A stretch of DNA of 64,000 nucleotides, from contig NC_063167.1 in assembly GCF_023159225.1 (NCBI RefSeq), positions 75,809,298-75,873,297 of the forward strand, in the 5' to 3' direction. Below the pieces are notes generated by a model. The model saw only the letters and a list, made by a program, of their open reading frames with translations, had not been told where the DNA came from and searched no databases. Positions 21,652 to 32,997 of this stretch are shown here, piece after piece. The position numbers and the translations under genes were made by a program. Within the stretch, counting starts at the first letter, position 1. Each line of letters starts with the position of its first letter. Source of the DNA: Perognathus longimembris pacificus. Its lineage: Eukaryota > Chordata > Mammalia > Rodentia > Heteromyidae.

Positions 21652-21902
21652 AGCTGGCACCAGTGGCTCACACCTGTAATCCTCACTAGGAGGTTAAGGT
21701 CGGAGAAGTATGGGTCAAAGCCAATCTCCAGGCAGAAAAGTCTCAGTGAGACTCTTATCTCCAATTAACCACTCAAAAACCAAAAGTGGCACTGTGGCTC
21801 AAGTAGTAGAGTGCTAGCCTTGAGCACAAAGAGGCTCAGGGACAGTGCCTAGGCTTTGAGTTCAAGTCCCACAACTGACAACAACAACAACAACAACAAA
21901 AA
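21652..21902 (+). repeat. B1-like/Geo SINE with (AAC)n tail
   Basis: GCTGGCACCAGTGGCTCACA to CCCACAACTGACAACAACAA. Confidence 0.85.
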
Positions 21903-21907
21903 TATGA

Positions 21908-22124
21908 GTGCTGGGAATATGGCCTAGTGGCAAGAGTGTTTGCCTCTTTGTTACACATGAAGTCCTGGGTTTAATTCCTCAGCACCACATTTATAGAAAA
22001 GGCCAGAAGTGGCGCTGTGGCTCAAGTGGCAGAGTGCTAGCCTTGACCAAAAAGAAGCCAGGGACAGTGCTCAGACTCTGAGTCCAAGCCCCAGGACTGG
22101 CAAAAACAACAACAACAAAAAGAT
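21908..22124 (+). repeat. IDL-Geo SINE
   Basis: The tail has become AAC repeats (CAAAAACAACAACAACAAAA), like that of the preceding B1-like/Geo copy. Confidence 0.88.
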
Positions 22125-22287
22125 CTGGGCCAGTGGTGCATGTTTACAATCATAGCTTCTTGGAAGTCTGAAATCTGAAGGATCAAAGATTGAAGCTAAC
22201 CCAAGCAGAAAAGTGTGAGAGACTCCATCTCCAAAATAATTAGCAAATTCAGGCACCATCTAAATTGTACTCACACCTATAACTTAC

Positions 22288-22457
22288 TCAGGGCCTGTGC
22301 ACTGTTCCTGAGCTTCCGCTGCTCAAGGCTAGCTCTCTACCACTTGAGCCACAGTGCCATTTCTGGCTTTTTCTATATATGTAGAGCTGAGGAATCGAAC
22401 CCAGGGCTTCATGTATGCGAGGCAAGCACTTTACTACTAGGCCATATTCTCAGCTCC
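22288..22457 (-). repeat. IDL-Geo SINE, reverse, truncated
   Basis: Lacks the right end (starts within CAGGGCCTGTGCACTG), retains the full left monomer to CATATTCTCAGCTCC. Confidence 0.85.
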
Positions 22458-22669
22458 CCACACCTGTAATTTTACCCACTGAAGAGGCTGATATATAAGG
22501 ATCATGGTTCAAAGCCAGTACAGAAAATTCCAAGAGAGTCTTGTACCCAGTTAACAAGAAAAGAGGTGGAAATAGAGGTATGGTTCCAGTAAAAGTGCCA
22601 GCCTTGAAGTGTAAAAGCTAATGAAGAGTGTGAGATGGTAAGTTCAAGCTCCAATACTGGTGCATGCGC

Positions 22670-22694
22670 ACACACACACACACACACACGAGCG

Positions 22695-22737
<43 letters not shown>
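22670..22737. repeat. (AC)n with an internal CG block
   Basis: ACACACACGAGCGCGCGCAC lies between two CA runs; an alternating purine-pyrimidine tract able to adopt Z form. Confidence 0.9.
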
Positions 22738-22740
<3 letters not shown>

Positions 22741-23051
22741 AAAAAGCTGGGACCACAGACAAACACAAACAAAAGCTGTGTTAGAGGCATGGCTCAAGGG
22801 GTAGAATACCAGCAGAGCAAGCAAGCAAGTCAAACAAGCGTAAGGCCCTAGCATTATCAAAATAAATAAATAAATAAAATGTCTATTTGCTAAATAAATA
22901 AATAAATAGTACAGAGTTCTCATAGAGCCATATATCCACCCCTGAATTAACTAGGATTGACTCGCATAAAGCTAATAACACCTTGTGCTTCAAAAGATGA
23001 AGACTGGTGCCTAAGGGTTAGGGATAGAAATACTGTATGCCCCAAATCATG

Positions 23052-23265
23052 TCTTTTCCTTTTTTTTTTTCTTTTTGCCAGTCCTGGGGCTTGAACTCAG
23101 GGCCTGGGCTCTGTCCCCAAGCCTCTCTGTGCTCAAGACTAGCACTCTACCACTTGAGCCACAGTGCCCTTTGCAGCTTTTTCTGTTTATGTGGTGCTGA
23201 GAAATCAAACCTAGGGCTTCATGCATGCTAGGCAAGCACTCGACCACTAAGCCACATTCCCAGTC
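23052..23265 (-). repeat. IDL-Geo SINE, reverse
   Basis: TTTTTGCCAGTCCTGGGGCT to CCACATTCCCAGTCC. Confidence 0.88.
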
Positions 23266-23429
23266 CTGCCTTTTCAATTTTAAAGTATGTGAATGTATTG
23301 CCAATTCAAAAATAAATAATATCAAAGTTTATACCCTCTGATTCTGCTTATTCAAAATTCTACAAAAGGCAAAAAGAATCATGATAAAAAAATATTATAT
23401 TCCCCTAGGTTTAATCCCCAGCAAAACAT

Positions 23430-23432
23430 ACA

Positions 23433-23470
<38 letters not shown>
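23430..23470. repeat. (AC)n microsatellite
   Basis: About 18 AC units preceded by ID-like remnant TTTAATCCCCAGCAAAAC. Confidence 0.94.
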
Positions 23471-23473
<3 letters not shown>

Positions 23474-23607
23474 AACATGGTTCATTAACTTTTAAGCAGC
23501 TCCAGGATTTTGTATAATAACTAACTATTCAGTGTATTTTGAATGAATGATGAAAAACAAGACTTTTATTGGTACAAATTATATTAATATGAAATACATA
23601 TTTTTTT

Positions 23608-23830
23608 GCCAAGCCCCATTGCTTACATCTGTAATCCTAGCTACTTAGGAGGCTGAGATCTGAGAATCATGGTTTAGAGCCAGCCTGGTCAGGAAAGTCC
23701 ATGAAACTCTTATCTCCAAATAACCACCAAAACGCTAAAAGTACAGCTGTGCCTAGTCTTGAGCACAAAAGCTCAGAAACAGCACTTAGGCCCCAAGTTC
23801 AGGCCCTTGGACCAGCACACACACAAAAAG
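23608..23830 (+). repeat. B1-like/Geo SINE
   Basis: GCCAAGCCCCATTGCTTACA to GGACCAGCACACACACAAA. Confidence 0.82.
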
Positions 23831-23834
23831 AAAT

Positions 23835-25680
23835 ACATATTTTTTCTTAGAGTTAATGGCTTCTGTATTAATGCAAATGACTATATCGTAATTTAAAATT
23901 TCACATCTATATCATTAAGTGTATTACATGCATATAATTAATATATATCAATTTAGTCCTCTATACCACATACCTGAGATGCATTATTTCAAATTAATAG
24001 CCTCAAGGAGGGAAGTTTGTACCAGTAACTCTGACACCCCCGCCCCAGTCCTCTCCCTGGTTTGCTCCCTTTCCTCCATTCACCCTTAGCATAGCAATTT
24101 CTTTGATGAGAGATCTTGCACTTCTGCATGGTGCTGCAATAGCTAATTCTAACTGGAGAAAGAGCTAATTCTAGAGCTCATAAGTGCTAGAGCACTTGCC
24201 TAAGTGAAATCTCACAGTGTGAATTCCACACCACCTGGGCTCCAGCTCAGGCCTCTCTGTCAGTCACATGCCTGAAACTCATCTTAGGAAGAGAGGTGGT
24301 AGGAACAGTTTTTCATTTGCAGTAAACTGAATTAGCCATTCCAAGTTTTCTATGGTGTCATAGTACACATAGATTTAAGTCATTGTTGAGAGAGGAGAAC
24401 TCCTATAAACCTCGCAGGGGTTAAATAACAGGTAACATGCCTTTGAATGCCAAAAATATTGAAGCCACATGAGCTCTACTTTTTTCTCACAGAGGAGGGA
24501 GTGAGCCAGACACTCGTGGCTCCCGCCTGTAATCTCATCTTATCAGGAGGCTGAGATTTAGATATCAAGCAAGAAAGCCCATGAAAACCGGAGCTGTGAC
24601 ATATATAGTATAGTACCAGCCTTGAGCAAAAATGCTAAAAGACAGTGCTTTCAAGCCCCAGTAACAGCAGTAAAAATAAATAAATAAAATTAATTAATTA
24701 CCAAAAAAAAATCACTGAATGGCCACACACATTGCCACCAATTAGAATTTGTAAACAACTACCATAGCAACCAGTCATTTTCTTAGCTTAATTTTCTCCA
24801 TATGAGAAATTTGAACCCCACACAGGCCTCTTCTGTGCATACATATTTTAAAATATTAAAATAAAAATAAAAACTAAGCAGCAGCCAGTGACTCAGAGGA
24901 GAGAAACTGTTGAATTACAGGTCAATTACAGAACTCGCTGGTTTGCAGGTGCAGAATCAAACCTCACCTGAATGTTCCTCACCTGAATGAGCACAATGAA
25001 GATAACATTCTTAAAACTGTGCACGAGCTGTTCCCATGTTTTTAAAGATTAAGCAAAGCGTGCAAAGCCCATTTCAATGATAAAATATGTCTTGTCACTG
25101 CAACTGCATTTTTTTAAGTTCTTATGTAAAATCGAAGCTTATTTTGGATGTTTACCTGCTTCCTATCATGGTTTCTACAGGCAGCAGTCATTTTGGAGGC
25201 ACCCATGATAAACCTAGAGGCTGCAGACTGGGGATTTGAATTGAATTTGCAGCTGACTCACAGGGAGTGTTTACAACTGCAGCGTTGCCACTGGATCCAC
25301 CCAGTGAACAGCCTTTCTTTCCACCCTTCCCTTTATTATGCAGTAACTTAGGGGAAGCTGGGAATGTGGAGGACTGGGAAGGTTGAAAGCACAGCTTTCT
25401 GCTGTCTTCTGAGTACTTAATTGATTTTGCTTTTCTTTCTTTTTTCCTTCTTCTATTCTCGTTCCTCCCACTAACCCTTCCTCCTTTTCTCCCTCCCTCT
25501 CTTTCCCAGGACTTGCCTCAGAATGGCCTCAAAATTGTCACTGTGAACGGAATGCTGATTCTGAGGCACTGGCTACAAAGTTCTATAACTAAGTAGTTCT
25601 GAATGGGGAATTTGGCTGCAGACAAAAAAAAATGATCAATTTGGTAAAACTCTTTTTTTTTTTTTAAACAATTGTGGGTT
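23835..25680. other. Longest SINE-poor stretch between the two CpG islands
   Basis: Apart from one shortened SINE at 24508-24710, this 1.8 kb looks unique, including 25140-25380, which is G+C-balanced (TTTGGAGGCACCCATGATAA, GACTGGGGATTTGAATTG). I see no coding exon. Absence of SINEs could mark a constrained element, but that is inference. Confidence 0.4.
24508..24710 (+). repeat. B1-like/Geo SINE, shortened
   Basis: CCAGACACTCGTGGCTCCCG; the linker is mostly lost; tail AAATAAATAAATAAAATTAA. Confidence 0.78.
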
Positions 25681-25684
25681 TTTT

Positions 25685-25777
25685 TTTAATTCATTTTTTA
25701 TGTGGTACCAAGGAATTGAACCCAGGGCCTCAGAGTGCTTGGCAAGCCCTCTACCCACTAAGCCACATTCCCAACCT
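25685..25777 (-). repeat. IDL monomer, reverse
   Basis: Left monomer only (TATGTGGTACCAAGGAATTG to CACATTCCCAACC). Confidence 0.75.
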
Positions 25778-25806
25778 TGGTAAAACTTCTTAAAAATATT
25801 TTTTGG

Positions 25807-26013
25807 TGGGGCTGGGGATATAGCCTAGCGGCAAGAGTGCCTGCCTCGGATACACGAGGCCCTAGGTTCGATTCCCCAGCACCACATATACAGAAAAACG
25901 GCCAGAAGCGGCGCTGTGGCTCAAGTGGCAGAGTGCTAGCCTTGAGCGGGAAGAAGCCAGGGACAGTGCTCAGGCCCTGAGTCCAAGGCCCAGGACTGGC
26001 AAAAAAAAAAAAA
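25807..26013 (+). repeat. IDL-Geo SINE with TSD, first of a tandem pair
   Basis: TSD AAAAATATTTTTTGG at 25792-25806 and 26014-26028. The Geo half carries GCGGGAAGAAGCC in place of the commoner GCAAAAAGAAGCC, marking a subgroup shared with 27242 and 31765. Confidence 0.92.
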
Positions 26014-26030
26014 AAAAATATTTTTTGGGA

Positions 26031-26219
26031 GGGGCTGGGAATATGGCCTAGTGGCAAGAGTGCTTCCCTCATATACACGAAGCCCTGGGTTCGATTCCTC
26101 AGCACCACATAAACAGAAAAAGCCAAAAGTGGTGCTGGGGCACAAGAGGTTGAGTGCTAGCCTTGAGCAAAAAGAAGCCAGGGACAGTGCTCAGGTCCTG
26201 AGTCCAAGGCCCAGGACTG

Positions 26220-26251
<32 letters not shown>
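26031..26251 (+). repeat. IDL-Geo SINE, second of a tandem pair
   Basis: Begins three bases after the TSD of its neighbour. It has a 31-nt A tail. Confidence 0.9.
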
Positions 26252-26253
<2 letters not shown>

Positions 26254-26259
26254 ATTGTT

Positions 26260-26500
26260 AGGTGCCGGTTGCCCAAGCCTGTAATCCTAGCTACTCAAGA
26301 GGCTGATACCTGAGGATTGTGGTTCAAACACAGCCCAGACAGAAAAGTCCTTGAGATACTCTTATCTCCAATTAACTACTCATAAACTAGAAGTGGTGCT
26401 ATAGCTCAAATGGTAGAGTGCTATCCTGAGCAAAAGAGGATCAGGGACAGTGCCCAGTCCCTGAGTTCAAGCCTCACAACCAACACTACCACCACCAACA
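26260..26500 (+). repeat. B1-like/Geo SINE
   Basis: AGGTGCCGGTTGCCCAAGCC to CTCACAACCAACACTACCAC. Confidence 0.83.
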
Positions 26501-26644
26501 CTCATCCATCCATTTATTCAGAAAAGGACTAGAGGTGTTCAACCATGGTAATTCACTGTTTTAGTTTCTATAATGTCAGCAATAATTTCACAGGCTTTGC
26601 ATGAGGATACCATCATTAGGCCTATATAAAAGCTAAGGAAGCCC

Positions 26645-26880
26645 CTTGCCACTGGCTCATGCCTGTCATCCTAGCTACTCTGGAGGCTGAAATCTAGGAT
26701 CATGATTCAAAACCAGCCTAGGCAGGAAAGTCTGTGAGACTATTAACTCCAATGAACCATCAGGAAACAAGAAGTAGAGCTGAGGCTGTGACAGCACTAG
26801 CCTTGAGCAAAAAAGCTCAGGGACAGCACCCAGGGCTTTAAATTCAAGCCTCAAGACCAATATAAAAAGAGAAAAAAAGA
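26645..26880 (+). repeat. B1-like/Geo SINE
   Basis: TTGCCACTGGCTCATGCCTG to CTCAAGACCAATATAAAAAG. A similar left part lacking the Geo half is at 27620-27700, and ATTTCACAGGCTTTGCATGAGG with the sequence after it recurs upstream of both (see findings). Confidence 0.82.
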
Positions 26881-26884
26881 TGAA

Positions 26885-27240
26885 AACTGGATAAATAAAA
26901 GGTTATAGATCCACACAATTACCTTATTTTTTTAATTTTTTTTTTTATTTTTGCCAGTCCTAAGGCTTGAACTAAGGGTCTGAGCACTGTCCCTGAATTT
27001 CTTTTATTCAAGGCTAGCACTCTACACTTGAGCCACAGTGCCACTTCTGGCTCTTTCTATTTATGTGGTATTGAAGAATTGAACCCAGTGCATGCCAGGC
27101 AAGCACTCTATTGCTAAACCACATTCCAAGCAATGAATGTTATTTGTGCATAAAAAAGGAATTATGACATGAGTTACAACATGAATAAATTTGGAGATCA
27201 TTATAATGAGTGAAATAAGTCAGACACAAAAGTGATAACA
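26885..27240 (+). mobile_element. L1 3' UTR fragment interrupted by a SINE
   Basis: GGATAAATAAAAGGTTATAG before the SINE (26930-27133) and AACATGAATAAATTTGGAGA, AGTGAAATAAGTCAGACACA after it. These are typical of the long-extinct L1M-type 3' ends of placental mammals. Confidence 0.7.
26930..27133 (-). repeat. IDL-Geo SINE, reverse, in L1
   Basis: ATTTTTGCCAGTCCTAAGG to CACATTCCAAGC, splitting the L1 fragment 26885-27240. Confidence 0.85.
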
Positions 27241-27241
27241 G

Positions 27242-27458
27242 GGGCTGGGGATATAGCCTAGTGGCAAGAGTGCCTGCCTCGGATACACAAGGCCCTAGGT
27301 TCGATTCCCCAGCACCACATATACAGAAAAAAACGGCCAGAAGCGGCGCTGTGGCTCAAGTGGCAGAGTGCTAGCCTTGAGCGGGAAGAAGCCAGGGACA
27401 GTGCTCAGGCCCTGAGTCCAAGGCCCAGGACTGGCCAAAAAAAAAAAAAAAAAAAAAA
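27242..27458 (+). repeat. IDL-Geo SINE inserted in L1, with TSD
   Basis: Perfect 14-bp TSD AAAAGTGATAACAG at 27228-27241 and 27459-27472. The long A tail and the GCGGGAAGAAGCC variant suggest a young copy. Confidence 0.93.
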
Positions 27459-28229
27459 AAAAGTGATAACAGACAGTGGGGTCTCGGGTGTGGAAGGAGC
27501 AGAACTACATTTAAGCCATAGATTACATCAGCTAAAGCCAGCTGACCAGAAGTGAAGGGAGCTAATCATTTCACAGGCTTTGCATGAGGCAGCCATTATT
27601 AGGCCTCTATAGAAGCTAAGGAAGTCCCTCACTACTAGCTCACACCTGTAATCTCAGCTACTCTGGAAACTAAGATCTGAGGATCACAGTTCCAAGCCAG
27701 CCAAGCTGACCAGAGGTGACCAGGCTGCTCACCTAAATAAACATATCAGCAAGCTTTTATTGCTTTCTAAAGGACTAAAGTTTGGTAACTGTTAGTCATG
27801 GGCACATTTTCCAAAGCTGCTCCAAGTACAAGCAGCCTGGCCTTGAGCCTCATTCAGAAACCACGGAGTTACTGCTGACGCCATCATCTCACACAAACAT
27901 CCTGACCTTGTGCTAGGACGGAAAGACTTCAGTGCTTGAGCTACAAGATAATTACAAGGGTGCTGTGAAGAAACACGTGTCTCCTCCAATGGTCAATAGG
28001 CCAAGTTAACCTTGAACTATAATCTAGGACCAAACATTTCTCCAGTGATCAACAGGTCTGCCTGCAGAGATGAACAGAGTCTGAGCTGAGGTTGAGGTAG
28101 ATGGGGGAGGGGGGGCAGATAGATAGTGAGATGCTAAGCTTTTAGCTCATGCAAATCATCCCTCAAGTATCTACAGACTCCAGTAAAGACTCCTAAGTGT
28201 TTAGTCAACATCATTTGTTTTATCTTGTC

Positions 28230-28480
28230 TTTTGGTTGGTCCTGGGGCTTGAACTTAGGGTCTAGGTACTATCTGCAAGCTGCTGTTTTGATCAAGGCTA
28301 GTGCTCAACCACTTTGAACCACAGTTCTGATTCCAGTCTTCTGATGGTTAATTGGAGATAGGAGTCTCACGGACTTCCCTGTCTGGTGTGGCTTTGAACT
28401 GTAATCCTCAGATCTCAGCCTCCTGAACAGCTAAACTTAAAGAACTTATAGGCACAAGCCACCAGTGTCCAGCTAAAACT
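28230..28480 (-). repeat. B1-like/Geo SINE, reverse
   Basis: TTTTGGTTGGTCCTGGGGCT to AAGCCACCAGTGTCCAGCT; followed by the alternating purine-pyrimidine tract. Confidence 0.83.
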
Positions 28481-28485
28481 GGCTT

Positions 28486-28556
28486 TATGCGCGCGTGCAT
28501 GTGTGTGTGTGCGTGCGCGTGCACACACATGTGCATGCGCACCTGCATGTGTGCTG
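28486..28556. repeat. Alternating purine-pyrimidine tract (Z-DNA prone)
   Basis: ATGCGCGCGTGCATGTGTGT continuing through GTGCGTGCGCGTGCACACAC and CATGTGCATGCGCACCTGCA; nearly every step alternates. Confidence 0.85.
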
Positions 28557-28752
28557 GTCCTTAGGGCTTGAAGTTAGGTCCTAGTCGCTGTCCCTGAGAT
28601 TTTTTGCTTAAGGAGAGTATTCTACCATTTGAGCCACAGCTTCACTTCCAGCTTTTTGGTAGTTAACTAGAGATAAGAGTACCACAGACTTTCCTGCCTC
28701 TGCTGGCTTCAAACCATGATCCTCAGATCTCAGCTTCCTGAGTAGCTAGGAT
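28553..28752 (-). repeat. B1-like/Geo SINE, reverse
   Basis: TGGTCCTTAGGGCTTGAAGT to CTTCCTGAGTAGCTAGGAT; the 7SL-like 5' end is missing. Confidence 0.8.
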
Positions 28753-29160
28753 TTTTTTCCCCACTAATAGTTTTCCCTTGTTTTTGTTTCTCATTGTGGA
28801 ATCACCTTGAGTCCCACTAGTTGGAGCCTGGTTTAGTCTAACGGGGTTTCTAGTCTTTTAAACATTCCAGCCCTGTGGCCTAATCCAGTGTTTATGACAA
28901 AGATGTTGAGGAAAGACAGCAATGAAGGTGAGAGAAAACACACATCTTGCTTCCAGTGGTTAACAAACTGAAGCTCCGAGTTTCCCTTTTGTCCCCTTGT
29001 GGTGTAGGAATGTTGTATGATCCTATTCTCTGAGTCACCTAGGCTAGCCAACCTAATAGACACAGAAAGTAGACAAGGGTTTCGAGGGTCTGGAGGAGGC
29101 GAGTGGGGAGTTCCTGTTTAATAGGTACTGAATTTCTAGTTGAGGTAATGAAAGGGTTTT

Positions 29161-29361
29161 TTTTTTTTTTGCCAGTCCTGGGCCTTGGACTCAGGGCCTG
29201 ACCACTGTCCCTGGCTTCTTCCCGCTCAAGGCTAGCACTCTGCCACTTGAGCCACAGCGCCGCTTCTGGCCGTTTTCTGTATACGTGGTGCTGGGGAATC
29301 GAACCTAGGGCCTCGTGTATCCGAGGCAGGCACTCTTGCCGCTAGGCTATATCCCCAGCCC
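29161..29361 (-). repeat. IDL-Geo SINE, reverse, with TSD
   Basis: Perfect TSD ATGAAAGGGTTTT at 29148-29160 and 29362-29374. It shares the CTTCCCGCTCAAGG variant with the copies at 33893 and 54554-type elements. Confidence 0.93.
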
Positions 29362-29717
29362 ATGAAAGGGTTTTGGAACTAGGAAATGATGACAATAGTT
29401 ATACAAGATTATACACCTAAAACTTCATGTAATGCATCATTTTTCACCATAAATAAGAAAAAATAGTGAGGATATAGCTAAGTGATAGAGGACTTGCTTA
29501 GCCTGTGGGTGAAGCCCTGAGTTTGATACCAGCATGCAAGAAAGAAACAGATAATCAGGCCACAGAAAAAGAAAGAACCAGTGACAAGGAAGGGAGGGAA
29601 GGTGGGAGGAAGAGCAAGAGATAGGAAGGAAAGAAAGAGCAAGAAAGCTTGCTGAGAATTTAGGTCACTTTGGAAAAAGAACAAATGGAAAAAGAATTTT
29701 TGGGTTGCTGTTGTTTT

Positions 29718-29944
29718 GGTCCTGGGGCTTGAACTCAAGGCCTAGGTGCTATTCCTGAGCATTTCTGTTCAAGGCTAGCACTTTACCACTTTGAGCCACA
29801 TCTCCCTTTTCAGTTTTCTAGTGGTTAATTGAAGATAAGAGTCTCTTGGGCTTTCCTTCCTGGGCTGACTTTGAACTGCGATCCTCAGATCTCAGCTTTC
29901 TGACTAACTAGGATTACAGGGATGAGCCACTGGCACCTGGCTTA
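29718..29944 (-). repeat. B1-like/Geo SINE, reverse
   Basis: TTGGTCCTGGGGCTTGAACT to GAGCCACTGGCACCTGGCT, full length. Confidence 0.85.
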
Positions 29945-30132
29945 GAAAAGGAATCTTAATTTGACTTAGGTGAAATAATTTGAACACACACATATATAGT
30001 ATATGTATACTGTATGTATAATATATATGTACTATATTTATACATATATATTTTTTGCCAGTACTGGGGCTTGTCACTCTGTTTATCCATCCCACTCAGA
30101 GGAAAAGCCAAAGTCATTAAAAATGAAGTACC

Positions 30133-30380
30133 TGGGGCTGGGAATATGGCCTAGTGGCAAGAGTGCTTGCCTCCTACACATGAAGCTCTCGGTTCGATTC
30201 CCCAGCACCACATATATGGAAAATGACCAGAAGGGGCGTTGTGGCTCAGGTGGCAGAGTGCTAGCCTTGAGCAGGAAGAAGCCAGGGATGGTGCTCAGGC
30301 CCTGGGCCCAAGGCCCCGGACTGGCCAAAAATAAATAAATAAATAGATAGATAGATAAATAAATAAATAAAAATAAAGGA
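30133..30380 (+). repeat. IDL-Geo SINE with AAAT/AGAT tail
   Basis: The right end runs into AATAAATAAATAGATAGATAG, a microsatellite grown from the A tail. Confidence 0.88.
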
Positions 30381-30666
30381 TCTGTAGGGCCTTCTGTGCA
30401 ATCTAATTGTTTTCTTTCTGACCTCTGGTAGCTTTTTTTTTTTTATCTTGCTCCATTCTATCCACATACTTGTATCCTTGATTTTCCTTGAATATAGCAG
30501 GCATGTTCATACTTCACAGCCTTGTACCTACTCTCTTTTCCTGGACTAGTCTTTCTGGATACAGCCAGCTCTCCACCATCATCTTTGTGAAATCTTCCCT
30601 GACAAACATATTTCACATTGTAACAACCTTCCACCACACTCCTTACCCTGTTTCATTGTACTCCAT

Positions 30667-30935
30667 ACACAGATCATATACTATGTATTTACAGTGTATA
30701 TTAGTATATTGTAGTATATATAGTATATACTGTATGTGCTATATATACTATATAGTATATACACTATAGTATATGTAGTATACATAGCATATATACTATG
30801 TAGTATCTAAATACTACATATAGTATATAGTAAATATACCACATATACTATATATTGTGCACTGCACTTATACTATATAGTACTATATAGCACTACTATG
30901 TGTTCAAATTATATAAATATAGTATATATAAATAT
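30667..30935. repeat. TATAGTATA-rich, self-complementary AT tract
   Basis: Dozens of degenerate TATAGTATAT / ATACTATA units in both orientations over 270 bp; see findings. Confidence 0.85.
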
Positions 30936-30936
30936 A

Positions 30937-31215
30937 GGGTCTGGGAAGGTGGCTTAGCAGTAGAGTGCTTGCCTAGCATGCATGAGGCCCTTGATTCGAT
31001 TCCTTAGTACCACATGAACAGAAAAAGCCAGAAGTGGCACTGTGGCTCAAGCGGTAGAGTGCTACCCTTGAGCAAAAGAAGCTCAGGGACAGTGCCCAGG
31101 CCCTGAGTCCAGGCCCCAGGACTTGCAAAAAAAAAAAAAAAAAAAAAGGAAGAAAAGCTCAGGGAGAGTGCCCAGGCCCTGAGTTCAAGCCCTACGACAA
31201 AAAAAAAAAAAACTT
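30937..31215 (+). repeat. IDL-Geo SINE plus partial Geo monomer
   Basis: A full dimer to about 31147 is followed by a second right-monomer end (AGCTCAGGGAGAGTGCCC to CCCTACGAC) and another A-run. Confidence 0.85.
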
Positions 31216-31764
31216 CCTTTTCCATTTTTTCCTTTTCTAAAGTGACCTAAATTGTCAGCAAGCTTCCTCCCTATCTCTTGCTCTTCCTCTCACCTCCGCT
31301 CCCTTCCTTCTTCTTTCTGGTTCTTCCTTTTTCTGTGGCTCTGTCTCCCTCTGTCTCTCTCTTTCATATTGGGTATTGAACTCCGGGCTTCACACATGGG
31401 CTAGACAAGGGCTAGGGGTAGATAGGCAGAGTCTTTCTAGCTTACTGGTTTCAACCCTGAAGCCATCCAGAACTGATTATCCTTTCTCAGCCTGTAGAAT
31501 AGATAACTTCACTTCTGCTGGTAGCTACTGATAGTCATGCTCGTGGCGCTCTACTATTTGAGCCATATCTCCAGTTCAGTGTTCAATTCAAGCCTAGATG
31601 TGCTTGAAAAGTATACCCTCCTGAACTAGAGTTTACATCAACCAAAGACTCGCCAGAGGTATAAATTGGTTTAAAAGGGGCAAAAATAAACACAGAAATA
31701 GAAGGTGCAGTCATACCAGAGTGGAAAGGAGTGTTCATCTGTGTATTAAAGAAAACAAAATTTG

Positions 31765-31970
31765 GGCTGGGAATATGGCCTAGTGGCAAGAGTGCTTGCC
31801 TCCTACACATGAAGCTCTTGGTTCGATTCCCCAGCACCACATATATGGAAAATGGCCAGAAGGGTCGCTGTGGCTCAGGTGGCAGAGTGCTAGCCTTGAG
31901 CGGGAAGAAGCCAGGGACGGTGCCCAGGCTCTGAGTCCAATGCCCAGGACTGGCCAAAAAATAAATAAAT
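31765..31970 (+). repeat. IDL-Geo SINE
   Basis: Close sister of the copy at 30133: both share CTCCTACACATGAAGCTCT and AGAAGGGKCGYTGTGGCTC. Confidence 0.9.
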
Positions 31971-31984
31971 AAAATAAAATTTAA

Positions 31985-32258
31985 GATGGGTTCCAGGGCT
32001 CACGCCTGTAACACTAGCCACTCAGGAAGCTGAGATCTGAGGATCACAGTTCAAAGCCAGCTCAGGCAGGAAAGTCCCTGAGACTCCAATAAACCCCAAA
32101 AACTACTCAGAAAAAGCAAAGCCAGAACTGGCACTCTGGCACTATGGCTCAAGTGGTAGAGGGCTAGCCTTGAGCAAAAGAAGCTTAGGAACAGTGCCCA
32201 GGTCCTAATTTCAAGCTCCAAGTAAAAAAAAAAAAAAAAAAGAAAGAAAGAAAGAAAA
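31985..32258 (+). repeat. B1-like/Geo SINE
   Basis: GATGGGTTCCAGGGCTCACG to TCAAGCTCCAAGT, with an A18 and AAAG tail. Confidence 0.83.
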
Positions 32259-32693
32259 GAAATCCTGAAGCCCAGTATTTTGTTCCAGCTTTCAGGAACT
32301 CAATACTTTGAATTGTGAAGTCATTGACTGACTCAGAAGGATTCTGTCACTAATCACTTCCTGTTTCACACCTGCTCTTCCCCACTCTCATCTCCCTTCT
32401 TCTCTTCCTTTCCACACTACTCCCCCTCCAGCTGTTCCTGCCTATCAACTTCCCTGTCCCAGTTTTTCAGCCAGGAGGTAGTAGTTGCAACTTTCTTCTG
32501 GGACTCTTAGGTGAAGAGGGTTCCTTAGATCATTCATTTGTTCATTTCCCTGTTTTCATTCATTCATACAGCTTCATCTTTGTGCAGCTCTCTGGCCTAC
32601 ACTCCCCCTTCCGGTACACAGTGGTTCTGCAAGCAAAATCAAGCATCATATGTAAACTAATTTTTTTTTTTTAATAAAAAAATACTGCAGGAG

Positions 32694-32870
32694 GGCTGGG
32701 AATGTAGCTTAGTGGTAGAGTGCTTGCCTAGCATGCTTGAAGCCCTGGGTTCCATTCCTCAGCACTACATAAACAGAACAAGCAGGAAGTGGCTCTGTGG
32801 CTCAAATGGTAGAGTGCTAGCCTTGAGCAAAATAAGCTCAGGGACAGTGTCCTAAGTTCAGGATTGGCAA
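32694..32870 (+). repeat. IDL-Geo SINE with (GAAA)n tail
   Basis: The Geo half is shortened after CAGTGTCCTAAG. The tail grades into the tetranucleotide array at 32871-32965. Confidence 0.88.
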
Positions 32871-32876
32871 GAAAAG

Positions 32877-32963
<87 letters not shown>

Positions 32964-32965
32964 AA
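32871..32965. repeat. (GAAA)n microsatellite
   Basis: About 22 GAAA units continuous with the tail of the SINE at 32694, then a (GA)n run at 32977-32996. Confidence 0.96.
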
Positions 32966-32997
32966 AGAAAGGAAGGAGAGAGAGAGAGAGAGAGAGT

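Noticed and set aside
22502..22923. Frames rich in VCVCVC or HTHTHT
   Set aside because: Translations of CA/GT microsatellites.
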